A stretch of DNA of 64,000 nt, from contig NZ_FMIA01000002.1 of NCBI RefSeq assembly GCF_900091615.1, positions 5,456,001 to 5,520,000 on the forward strand, read 5' to 3'. The stretch comes from Micromonospora yangpuensis (GTDB lineage Bacteria > Actinomycetota > Actinomycetes > Mycobacteriales > Micromonosporaceae). Numbering within the stretch: position 1 is the first letter of the stretch; the number at the start of each line of letters is the position of its first letter. Shown here in pieces: positions 52,556 through 60,330 of this stretch. The translations under genes were made by a program, and so were the position numbers. Under the pieces are notes generated by a model. It made no database searches, was not told where the DNA came from, and saw only the letters and a list, made by a program, of their open reading frames with translations.

Positions 52556-55500
52556 TCATGCCGGACCCGCAGACGTCGGAGGTTCGACCACCTGTCGGCC
52601 CTGGCCGGAGATCGGGCAGCTGGTGCGTACCGGGCAGACCCGGCACTTCGAGTTGGCGACCGCGGCGAACGTCGCCGCGGCCATCGTATCGGCGGTCCGC
52701 CTGACCAGCGCGGTCGCCCAGCCGGCCGCGGGCCCCTCACCGGCCGGGGCCTGGCTCTGCTCCCGGGCGTCCTGCCCGCCGGTGCCGAGCTGCACCAGGG
52801 CCGCCCCGCCGGAGGTCTCACCGAACTCGGCGAACGCCCCCGCCTCGACCGCCGCCTGGTACGCGCCCAGCTGCGGATGCTCGGCCAGGTCGGTCGCGTT
52901 GACCGCGGTGGACTTGCCGGTCTTCAGGTCGACCACGACGAGCCGGCCGTCCGCGTCGACCTCCAGCCGGTCCACCCGGCCATTCAGCTCGACCGGCCGG
53001 TCCGGGTCATCCAGGCGTACCGCGAACTCGTGTTCGATGGCGAGCAGTCGGCGCGGGTTGCCGGCCAGCCACCGCAGCAGCTTGTCCACCATGGCCTCGG
53101 CGCGGGCCTGCTCCGGCCCGGCCATCCAGCGGGCGGCCAGCTCGATGGCGTCGAACCGGGCGGTGACGTACTCCAGCAGGGCCGACCGGTCGACGCTGGC
53201 GTCCTCGGCGAGCATCGCCGCGGCGTGCACCAGGTTGCCGACGCCCTGCGCGGTACTGGCCGGCCCGCTGCCGCCGTGCCGTTCCAGCAGCCAACGCAGA
53301 CTGCACCGCAGCGCGCTCTCCATCCCCGACGGGGTGACCCGCACCGGCTCGCCCTCGTCGACCAGCGGCCGGTCGTCGGAGAGCCCGCGCAACCCCCACC
53401 AGTCGTCCGGATGCGCGCCGGGCACCCCGGCGGCGGCGAGCCGGGCCAGCTCACCCGCCGCCGCCCGCCGCCGGGCCGCCGACGCCGAGGGGTCGGTGAC
53501 CGCGGTACGCAGCTCCGCGACCAGGGCGGACAGGGTCAACGCCCGGGGCGGCCGCCCCACCGGCAGGACGGTCCCCGCCGGTCCCGCGTCGTCCGGTCCC
53601 GGCTGGTCGGGTGGTACGGCGTCGTCCAGGCCCCGCTGGTCGGGTGGCACGGCGTCGTCCGGGCCTGGCGGGGTCGGGCCGCCGGGGTCGTCCGGGTCGG
53701 TCGGTCCGGTGCTGGGGCCGAGTTCGTGGAGGAACCGGCTGGGCTGCTCCTCGTGGTCGTCCCCGCCGACCGAGGCCGAGGCGACGGCGCTGACCAGCAA
53801 CCGTCGGCGGGCCCGGGTGACCGCCACGTGGAAGAGCCGCCGCTCCTCGTCCAGCAGCGCCGAGGTCTGCCCGACCAGGCTGGCCAGCCGGCCGGTCCCG
53901 GCGGCCCGGCCGGACAGCACGTCGACCAGGCGTTCCGAGCCGAGCAGACTGCCGCGCAGACGCAGGTCCGGCCAGACGCCCTCCTGCACCCCGACGACGG
54001 CGACCAGGTCCCACTCCAGGCCCTTCGCGGCGTGCGCGGTGAGCAGCCGGACCGCCTCACCCCGGTCGGCCCCGGCGGCCAGGGTGTCCGCCGGCAGATC
54101 CTGACCCAGGACGTGGTCGAGGAAGACCTCGGCCCGCGCGCCGGGCAGTCGGTCGGTGAACCGCGCCGCCGCGTCGAAGAGCACCAGTACCGCGTCCAGG
54201 TCCCGATCGGCCGCCTCGGCCCGCCAGCGCCGCGCGGTCTCGTGCTCACCGGTGGCCGTCCGACCCGCGACGATCGCACCGCCCCAGCGTTCGGCCAGGC
54301 CGCTGGCGTCCCAGGCCGCCCAGAGCACGTCCTCGACGGTGGCACCGGGCCGGTCGGCGGCCTCCCGGGTGACGGCCAGCAGCCCGGCCACGGTCTGCGC
54401 CGGCTCGGCCCACCGCCGGTCGATGGCGGCCAGCTCCTCCGGATCCCGCAGCGCGTCGACGATCAGCTCACCGGAGGGGCGACGGTCCCCCACCGCCAGC
54501 GCCAGGGCACGCAGCCCCTGCCGCAGCCGCCGCTCGGCCAACGGATCGGCCCCGCCCAGCGGCGAGTGCAGCAACGCCACCGCGGCCTCCTCGTCCAGCC
54601 GCTCCGGCTCCAGCGCGCACCGCAGCAGGAGCAGCAGCGGCGCGACGGCCGGCTGCAGGTGCAACGGCAGGTCCTCGCCGTGCACCACGGTCGGCACCCC
54701 GGCCGCGTGCAGCGCCCGCCGCAGCGACGGCAACTGCCGGGCGGTCGACCGGACCAGGACCGCCATCCTCGACCACGGCACCCCGTCGAGCAGGTGCGCC
54801 GCGCGCAGGGCGTGGGCCAGCCAGGCCGACTCACTGGTGGTGGAACGGAACGTCCGGACCTCGACCGTGCCGGCCGGGGTGTCGGGCAGCGGCGTCAACC
54901 GGCGGTGTGCCGCCGGACCACGCAGCCGGCGGGCCAACCGGCCGGCCGCAGTCACCAGCCCGGCCCCCGACCGGTACGAGGTGGTCAGCACCACCCGGGC
55001 CGCCGGTGCCCCCGAGGCGGTCCGGAACCGGTGCCCGAAGGAGCTCACCACCTGCGGATCGGCCCCCCGGAAGGCGTACGTCGACGAGTCCGGGTCACCG
55101 AAGGCGACCAGGGGCTTGCCGCCGCCGGCGATCACCTCCAGCAGGTCCACCTGGGCGGGGTCGGTGTCGGCGAGCTCGTCGACGTACACGTACGACAACC
55201 GTCGGCGCTCGGCGGCCAGCAACTCCGGGTCGTCCAACAGCAACCCACGCGCCGCCCGAACGAGCTCGGCCGGGTCGTAGGCGACCGAGCCCCGGTTGGC
55301 CACGTCGCGCAGGGCGAGCACCGCGACGTACTCACGCAGGAAGCGCGCGGCCGCCGGCCAGTCGGCCCGGCCCAGCTGCTCACCCAGCCGGGCCAGCTCC
55401 GCCGGACCGACCCCGCGCTCCGCCGCCCGCATCAGCAGGTCCCGCAGCTGGGCCGCGAACGCCCGGGTACGCAACGCCGGCCAGAGGTCCTCCGGCCAAC

Positions 55501-56677
55501 CGACCGGATCCACCAGCCCGTCCCCACCGGACGCACCACCCACCGGACCGCCCCCCAGGCCGGCCGCCGAACCCCCCGGACCAGACGCCGAACTCACCGG
55601 GCCAGACGCCGAACCAGCCGCCGGGCCGGACGCATCATCCGTCGGGCCACCGGACCGACCGCCCGCCGTCCCGCCGGCGCCATCCGACGCCTCGTGGTCA
55701 CGGACGGTCGGTGCCCCGGTGGTCGGCGCGGCCCGTACCAGGTCGGCTCGGGCCCGGGCGGTCCGCGTGTCCGGGCCGGCCGCCGGCTCGCCCTCGGGGC
55801 TGCCGGCCGGCCCGTCACCTACCAGGTCGAGCAGCTCCCGGATGATCAGATCCTGCTCGGGCCCGGTGAGCAGCCTCGGCGACGGCTCACCCCGCTCGGC
55901 CGCGGCCCGCCGGAGCAGACCGAAGGCGTACGCCGGGAAGCTGCGGACCAGCGGCTCCCGCAGCACCAGACGGCCGTCCCGGGCGATCCGCGCCTCGATC
56001 CGGCGACGCAGGTCGGTGGCGCCCCGGCGGCCGAAGGTGAGCACCAGGATCCGTTCCGGGTCGACGCCCTCGGCCACCCGCGCGGCAACCGCCTCGATCA
56101 GGGTGCTGGTCTTGCCGGTACCCGGCCCTCCGACCACCAGCATCGGCCCGCCGGTGTGCCCCACGACCTCGGCCTGCAACGGATCGTCGACCCGTCGTCG
56201 CCCATCCCCGCCGACTGCGGACCGGGCGCTGATCCCGGCCTGCCCGGCGGACGACTCCCGCTCGTCGCCGGCCGGCCCGGACGACCCACCGGCCTGCCCG
56301 GACCACACGCCGGCCGGCCCGGACGACCCACCGGCCTGCCCGGACCACACGCCGGCCGGCCCGGACGACCCACCGGCCTGCCCGGACCACACGCCGGCCG
56401 GCCCGGACGACCCGCCGGACTGGCCGGACCATGTGCCGGACTGGCCGGACCATGTGCCGGACTGGCCGGACCTTTCGCCGGACTGGCCGGGCGACGATTC
56501 GGGCCGGTCGCCGGCCGGCCCGGACGATGTGCCAGGCCGGTCGCTGAGCTGCCCGGACGACGGCTCCCGGCCGCCGTCCGCACCGGGACCTACCGACGGT
56601 GCGGCGGCACCCGGCTCACCCGGGGGTGCCACCGGGTCCGTCGTGCCCGCCGGTCGCACCAGCCGATAGACCTGCAT
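52556..56677 (-). CDS. adnA: AdnA: helicase-nuclease subunit with repetitive insertion
   Basis: A 1373-residue partner of AdnB, unusually long for AdnA. The first 10 residues (MQVYRLVRPA) look native; then ~145 residues of Gly/Ser/Pro/Gln repeats, including 14-residue units GQAGGSSGPAGVWS (~88-136), come before the helicase core at ~163. Walker A is GGPGTGKT (183-190). Motif II reads YVDELADTDPAQ instead of DEYQD, hinting at weak ATPase activity, as known for AdnA. A second low-complexity stretch (~275-360) follows. The C-terminal nuclease has VVVDLKTGKS and cysteines placed as in iron-sulfur nucleases (ALRC ... KCRVCPVRTSC). ATG at 56677 is chosen; an upstream ATG at 56770 is possible. Confidence 0.93.
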   Translation of the reverse strand: MQVYRLVRPAGTTDPVAPPGEPGAAAPSVGPGADGGREPSSGQLSDRPGTSSGPAGDRPESSPGQSGERSGQSGTWSGQSGTWSGQSGGSSGPAGVWSGQAGGSSGPAGVWSGQAGGSSGPAGVWSGQAGGSSGPAGDERESSAGQAGISARSAVGGDGRRRVDDPLQAEVVGHTGGPMLVVGGPGTGKTSTLIEAVAARVAEGVDPERILVLTFGRRGATDLRRRIEARIARDGRLVLREPLVRSFPAYAFGLLRRAAAERGEPSPRLLTGPEQDLIIRELLDLVGDGPAGSPEGEPAAGPDTRTARARADLVRAAPTTGAPTVRDHEASDGAGGTAGGRSGGPTDDASGPAAGSASGPVSSASGPGGSAAGLGGGPVGGASGGDGLVDPVGWPEDLWPALRTRAFAAQLRDLLMRAAERGVGPAELARLGEQLGRADWPAAARFLREYVAVLALRDVANRGSVAYDPAELVRAARGLLLDDPELLAAERRRLSYVYVDELADTDPAQVDLLEVIAGGGKPLVAFGDPDSSTYAFRGADPQVVSSFGHRFRTASGAPAARVVLTTSYRSGAGLVTAAGRLARRLRGPAAHRRLTPLPDTPAGTVEVRTFRSTTSESAWLAHALRAAHLLDGVPWSRMAVLVRSTARQLPSLRRALHAAGVPTVVHGEDLPLHLQPAVAPLLLLLRCALEPERLDEEAAVALLHSPLGGADPLAERRLRQGLRALALAVGDRRPSGELIVDALRDPEELAAIDRRWAEPAQTVAGLLAVTREAADRPGATVEDVLWAAWDASGLAERWGGAIVAGRTATGEHETARRWRAEAADRDLDAVLVLFDAAARFTDRLPGARAEVFLDHVLGQDLPADTLAAGADRGEAVRLLTAHAAKGLEWDLVAVVGVQEGVWPDLRLRGSLLGSERLVDVLSGRAAGTGRLASLVGQTSALLDEERRLFHVAVTRARRRLLVSAVASASVGGDDHEEQPSRFLHELGPSTGPTDPDDPGGPTPPGPDDAVPPDQRGLDDAVPPDQPGPDDAGPAGTVLPVGRPPRALTLSALVAELRTAVTDPSASAARRRAAAGELARLAAAGVPGAHPDDWWGLRGLSDDRPLVDEGEPVRVTPSGMESALRCSLRWLLERHGGSGPASTAQGVGNLVHAAAMLAEDASVDRSALLEYVTARFDAIELAARWMAGPEQARAEAMVDKLLRWLAGNPRRLLAIEHEFAVRLDDPDRPVELNGRVDRLEVDADGRLVVVDLKTGKSTAVNATDLAEHPQLGAYQAAVEAGAFAEFGETSGGAALVQLGTGGQDAREQSQAPAGEGPAAGWATALVRRTADTMAAATFAAVANSKCRVCPVRTSCPISGQGRQVVEPPTSAGPA
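56275..56480. repeat. Tandem 42-bp and 21-bp repeats within adnA
   Basis: About four 42-base units (each encoding GQAGGSSGPAGVWS) pass into three 21-base units (encoding SGQSGTW). They are in frame, so unit gain or loss keeps adnA open. Confidence 0.88.
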
Positions 56678-56782
56678 GTCCCCATCCCACCATCCGGCTG
56701 TGACACCTGCTCCGCAGGACACCGGGGAGCGCCCACGGGCTGGCCGACTCCGGACGCGCCGGCCGGACAACCCGTGTGGTTA

Positions 56783-56827
56783 GAGGGGTTCCCTGCTATA
56801 CCGAAAGCGTTAACAGGGGGCCCTTCC
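56783..56827. repeat. Recurrent hairpin element, copy 2
   Basis: Same loop (CTATACCGAAAGCGTTAA) and right arm (CAGGGGGCCCTTC) as copy 1, but the left arm (GGGGTTCCCTG) has mismatches. It ends one base before the stop of the LOG gene at 56828, between it and the start of adnA, and would terminate the LOG gene. Confidence 0.85.
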
Positions 56828-57673
56828 TTACCGGGAGGGGTCGGCGGCTTCTTGTTGGTCGGCGGCGGTGCGGGCGACGCTCTCGGCGCGTACCGCCTCC
56901 TGCTCGGCGGAGAGGGCGGCCTCGGCCTCCACGATGTGCCGTACCGCGGCGTGCACGTCGTCGGTGAGGCAGATCAGTTCCAGGTCGACCGGGCCGATCT
57001 TGCCGTCGGCGGCCATCGTGTCACGCAGCCAGTCGAGCAGTCCGCGCCAGTACGCGGTGCCCATCAGCACCACCGGGAAGCGGGTGACCTTGCCGGTCTG
57101 GACCAGGGTGAGCGCCTCGAACAGCTCGTCCATGGTGCCGAAGCCACCGGGCAGCACCACGAACGCCTGGGCGTACTTGACGAACATGGTCTTGCGGGCG
57201 AAGAAGTAGCGGAAGTCGATGGCCAGGTCGACCCACTCGTTGATGCCCTGCTCGAAGGGGAGTTCGATGCCGAGTCCGACGGAGAGCCCGCCGGCCTCGC
57301 TGGCCCCCCGGTTGGCCGCCTCCATCACGCCCGGTCCACCGCCGGTGATGACCGCGTACCCGGCGTCGGCCAGGGCCGCGCCCAGCGACTCGGCCAACTG
57401 GCACTCGGGGCTGTCCGGCTTGCTGCGGGCGGAGCCGAAGACGCTGACCGCCGGCGGCAGGTCGGCCAGCGTGTCGAAGCCCTCCACGAACTCCGACAGG
57501 ATGCGCAGCGCCCGCCAGGCGTCCTTGGTCTTCCAGTCGCTGCGTTCCCGGGAGTCCAGCAGGCGCTGATCGGCGGTACTGTTCGGAATGGCACCGCGAC
57601 GCAGGGTGACGGCGCCCCGGTGTCGTTCCCGACCGGGCCCCCGGCGTGCGTCGCGCCTGTCGCTGTTACTCAT
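56828..57673 (-). CDS. LOG-family Rossmann protein (TIGR00730-like)
   Basis: A 281-residue protein with the LOG signatures GGGPGVMEAANRGA and PGGFGTMDELFE. Characterised relatives release base from nucleotide monophosphates (cytokinin-activating phosphoribohydrolases); a bacterial role in nucleotide salvage is possible. The first ~40 residues are Arg-rich and variable. ATG at 57673. It diverges from the small gene at 57827. Confidence 0.9.
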   Translation of the reverse strand: MSNSDRRDARRGPGRERHRGAVTLRRGAIPNSTADQRLLDSRERSDWKTKDAWRALRILSEFVEGFDTLADLPPAVSVFGSARSKPDSPECQLAESLGAALADAGYAVITGGGPGVMEAANRGASEAGGLSVGLGIELPFEQGINEWVDLAIDFRYFFARKTMFVKYAQAFVVLPGGFGTMDELFEALTLVQTGKVTRFPVVLMGTAYWRGLLDWLRDTMAADGKIGPVDLELICLTDDVHAAVRHIVEAEAALSAEQEAVRAESVARTAADQQEAADPSR

Positions 57674-57782
57674 GGCAGCAACCGTAGTGGAGCAGCACCT
57701 TTGGGGTACGCGTGCCGGACATCCGACAAAGTTTTCGCGATCTTGGGCAACTAATTCGGTGGCCGGTACGTCTTACTATTCA

Positions 57783-57795
57783 CATACCGGGTATG
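57783..57795. promoter_or_regulatory. CATACCGGGTATG palindrome in a divergent gap
   Basis: A near-perfect 13-base palindrome, CATA-CC/G/GG-TATG, in the AT-richer gap between the LOG gene and the 55-residue gene. It resembles the inverted repeat at 63766-63780. A protein-binding site is possible. Confidence 0.35.
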
Positions 57796-57826
57796 CCCGG
57801 CGCGCGCTTCGGGGGAGGAGCAGAGC

Positions 57827-57994
57827 GTGATCAGTAACAGCGAGATGCTCAGGATCAGGCGACAGATGCAGCGGCGGATCCGCGACGTGGTGGCCGAGCG
57901 CCGCCGCGCCCGCCTGATCGAGCACGCCGTCGCCGACGAACCGGCGGCTGCCCCGGCGGCCACCGACCCGGCCACCCTGACCCGTACCTCCTGA
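57827..57994 (+). CDS. Small basic helical protein, function unknown
   Basis: A 55-residue protein starting with GTG (VISNSEMLRIRRQMQRRI). The first 35 residues form a very basic helix with Arg repeats (DVVAERRRARLIEHAV); the end is Ala/Pro-rich. A strong GGAGGAG ribosome-binding site eight bases before the GTG supports translation. I do not recognise a family. It could bind nucleic acid or membrane. Convergent with dapE, 42 bases apart. Confidence 0.65.
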   Translation: MISNSEMLRIRRQMQRRIRDVVAERRRARLIEHAVADEPAAAPAATDPATLTRTS

Positions 57995-58036
57995 CGACCG
58001 CCGCCCCACCCGGACGGGCGGGGCGGCGGCGACCGG

Positions 58037-59110
58037 TCAGGCCGGGGCCAGCCAGCGGTGCAGGGTGGCGGCACCGTCGCGGATCTTGCCGATCTCGACG
58101 TGCTCGTCCGGGTGGTGGGCCAGGTTGGGGTCACCCGGTCCGAAGTTGAGCGCCGGCACGCCCATGGCCGCGAAACGGGCCACGTCCGTCCAGCCCAGCT
58201 TGCCGATCGGCGCCGCGCCGACCGCCGCCACGAACTCCTTCGCCGGGGCCGCCTCCAGGCCGGGCAGGGCACCGGCCGCCGAGTCGGTCACGGTCAACTC
58301 GAACCCGGCGAAGACCTCCCGCAGGTGCGCCTCGGCGTCGGCCGGCGTCCGGTCCGGGGCGAACCGGTAGTTGACCTCGATCTCGCAGTGGTCCGGGACC
58401 ACGTTGCCGGCCACCCCGCCGGAGATCCGGACCGCGTTCATCCCCTCCCGGTAGTCGCAGCCGTCGATGGTGACCCGCCGGGCCTCGTACGTCTGCAACC
58501 GGCGCAGCACCTCACCGGCGCCGTGGATGGCGTTCACCCCGTGCCAGGAACGCGCCGAGTGGGCGCGTACCCCGGTGGTGGTGACCCGGGCCCGCATCGT
58601 CCCCTGGCAGCCGGCCTCGACGATGCCGTACGTCGGCTCCAGCAGCAGCGCGAAGTCCGCCGTCAACCACTCCGGGTGCGCCTCGGCGACCAGGAAGAGC
58701 CCGTTGTACGTCGACTCGATCTCCTCCGCCTCGTAGAAGAAGTACGTCACGTCGTAGCGCGGCTCGGGCACGGTGACCGCCAGGTGCAGCGCGTACGCCA
58801 CCCCGGACTTCATGTCGGAGGTGCCGCAGCCGTACATCAGGTCGCCCCGCAGGGTGGACGGGAAGTTGTTGTTCAACGGAACCGTGTCCAGGTGCCCGGC
58901 GAGCACCACCCGCTGGGCCCGACCCAGTTCGGTACGGGCCATCACCGTGTTGCCGTACCGGTGGGTGCTCAGGTGCCCGACCTTGCGCAGCACCTCCTCC
59001 ACACAGTCGGCGATCGCCTTCTCGTTGCGGGAGACGGACTCTATGTCGACCAGGGCGCGGGTCAGGGCCACCGGATCGGCGAGGACCTCGGGGGTAAGCG
59101 GGTTCTCCAT
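58037..59110 (-). CDS. dapE: Succinyl-diaminopimelate desuccinylase
   Basis: A 357-residue M20-family zinc hydrolase of the lysine/DAP pathway, removing succinate from N-succinyl-LL-DAP. GHLDTVPLN (metal ligand and general region), EAEEIES and the late HHPDEHVEIG are visible; the dimerisation domain is about 170-270. ATG at 59110 gives MENPLTPEVL. It diverges from dapD across 142 bases, and the two enzymes catalyse successive parts of the succinylase branch, so a shared regulatory region is likely. Confidence 0.93.
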   Translation of the reverse strand: MENPLTPEVLADPVALTRALVDIESVSRNEKAIADCVEEVLRKVGHLSTHRYGNTVMARTELGRAQRVVLAGHLDTVPLNNNFPSTLRGDLMYGCGTSDMKSGVAYALHLAVTVPEPRYDVTYFFYEAEEIESTYNGLFLVAEAHPEWLTADFALLLEPTYGIVEAGCQGTMRARVTTTGVRAHSARSWHGVNAIHGAGEVLRRLQTYEARRVTIDGCDYREGMNAVRISGGVAGNVVPDHCEIEVNYRFAPDRTPADAEAHLREVFAGFELTVTDSAAGALPGLEAAPAKEFVAAVGAAPIGKLGWTDVARFAAMGVPALNFGPGDPNLAHHPDEHVEIGKIRDGAATLHRWLAPA

Positions 59111-59252
59111 GATTGGCACGGTACCGTCAGATCCGGTGTGCGTGAGCAGCGAGCGTGCCGCGCGACGACCGCGTGGAGATCCGCCCGCCGCGCCCCGGCC
59201 ACGGCGCTCCGTGCGTGGCCGCGCCACCGTCGACGAGGAGAAAGGTGCAGCA

Positions 59253-60212
59253 GTGACCTCCGCAGAACCCGCCTGGGGCATCGGCCTGGCCACCGTCACC
59301 GCCGAGGGACAGGTGCTCGACACCTGGTACCCGACCGGCAAGCTGGGGCTCGGCGAGTTGCCGTTGGTCCCCGGTGAGGACCAGGGCGACGTGCTCGACC
59401 TGCCACCGGGCGCGATCGGTGACCGGGTGCTGCCCGGTCTGCGTACCGTCGAGGTGGTGACCGTGATCGGGTCGCTGGAGGACCCGATCAAGGACACCTC
59501 CGACGCGTACCTGAGGTTGCACCTGCTCTCCCACCGCCTGGTCCGGCCCAACGAGCTGAACCTCGACGGCATCTTCGGCAAGCTGGCGAACGTGGCCTGG
59601 ACCTCGGCCGGGCCGTGCCCGCCGGAGCGGGTCGACGAGCTGCGGGTGATCGAGCGGGCCGCCGGCCGCCACCTGGCCGTGTACGGGGTGGACAAGTTCC
59701 CCCGGATGACCGACTACGTGGTCCCCTCCGGGGTCCGGATCGCCGACGCCGACCGGGTCCGGCTCGGCGCGTACCTCGCCCCCGGCACCACGGTCATGCA
59801 CGAGGGCTTCGTGAACTTCAACGGCGGCACGCTGGGCACCTCGATGGTCGAGGGGCGCATCGTGCAGGGCGTGGTGGTGGGTGACGGCTCCGACATCGGC
59901 GGCGGCGCGTCGATCATGGGCACCCTCTCCGGCGGCGGCACCGACCGGGTACGCATCGGCGAGCGGAGCCTGATCGGCGCCAACGCGGGCGTCGGCATCT
60001 CGCTCGGTGACGACTGCGTGGTGGAGGCCGGCTGCTACATCACCGCCCCCTCCAAAATCAAGCTTCCGGACGGCAAGGTGGTCAAGGCCCGGGACCTCTC
60101 CGGGGTCGACGGCCTGCTCTTCTGGCGCAACTCGGTGACCGGCGCGCTGGAGGCGAAGCCCCGCACCGGCCAGGGCATCACCCTCAACGCCGCCCTGCAC
60201 GCCAACGACTGA
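59253..60212 (+). CDS. dapD: Tetrahydrodipicolinate N-succinyltransferase
   Basis: A 319-residue enzyme that uses succinyl-CoA to succinylate tetrahydrodipicolinate. The C-terminal left-handed beta-helix is marked by VRLGAYLAPGTTVMHEGFVN, GTSMVEGRI and IGANAGVGISLGDDC hexapeptide repeats. The length matches the actinobacterial type. The GTG at 59253 follows a purine-rich GAGGAGAAAGG. Together with dapE it supplies DAP for lysine and peptidoglycan. A hairpin repeat follows it. Confidence 0.95.
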   Translation: MTSAEPAWGIGLATVTAEGQVLDTWYPTGKLGLGELPLVPGEDQGDVLDLPPGAIGDRVLPGLRTVEVVTVIGSLEDPIKDTSDAYLRLHLLSHRLVRPNELNLDGIFGKLANVAWTSAGPCPPERVDELRVIERAAGRHLAVYGVDKFPRMTDYVVPSGVRIADADRVRLGAYLAPGTTVMHEGFVNFNGGTLGTSMVEGRIVQGVVVGDGSDIGGGASIMGTLSGGGTDRVRIGERSLIGANAGVGISLGDDCVVEAGCYITAPSKIKLPDGKVVKARDLSGVDGLLFWRNSVTGALEAKPRTGQGITLNAALHAND

Positions 60213-60219
60213 CGTGCAA

Positions 60220-60265
60220 GGAAGGGCCCCTTCCTAACGCTTTCTGTATAGGAAGGGGCCCTTCC
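60220..60265. repeat. Recurrent hairpin element, copy 3 (inverted), probable bidirectional terminator
   Basis: A perfect 16-bp stem (60220-60235 with 60250-60265). The 14-base loop AACGCTTTCTGTAT is the reverse complement of the loop in copies 1 and 2 apart from small changes. It lies between the convergent dapD and subtilisin genes, seven bases after the dapD stop. Confidence 0.9.
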
Positions 60266-60330
60266 AAACGCTTCTGGCGCCCCGGTGGTCCCGGTGGTCC
60301 CGGCCGTCACGCCGGGACCACCGGGGAGGT

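Noticed and set aside
52409..57754. A 1781-codon + strand open frame across adnA and adjacent genes
   Set aside because: It is antisense to adnA, the LOG gene and the adnB start. GC-rich DNA with few stops explains its length.
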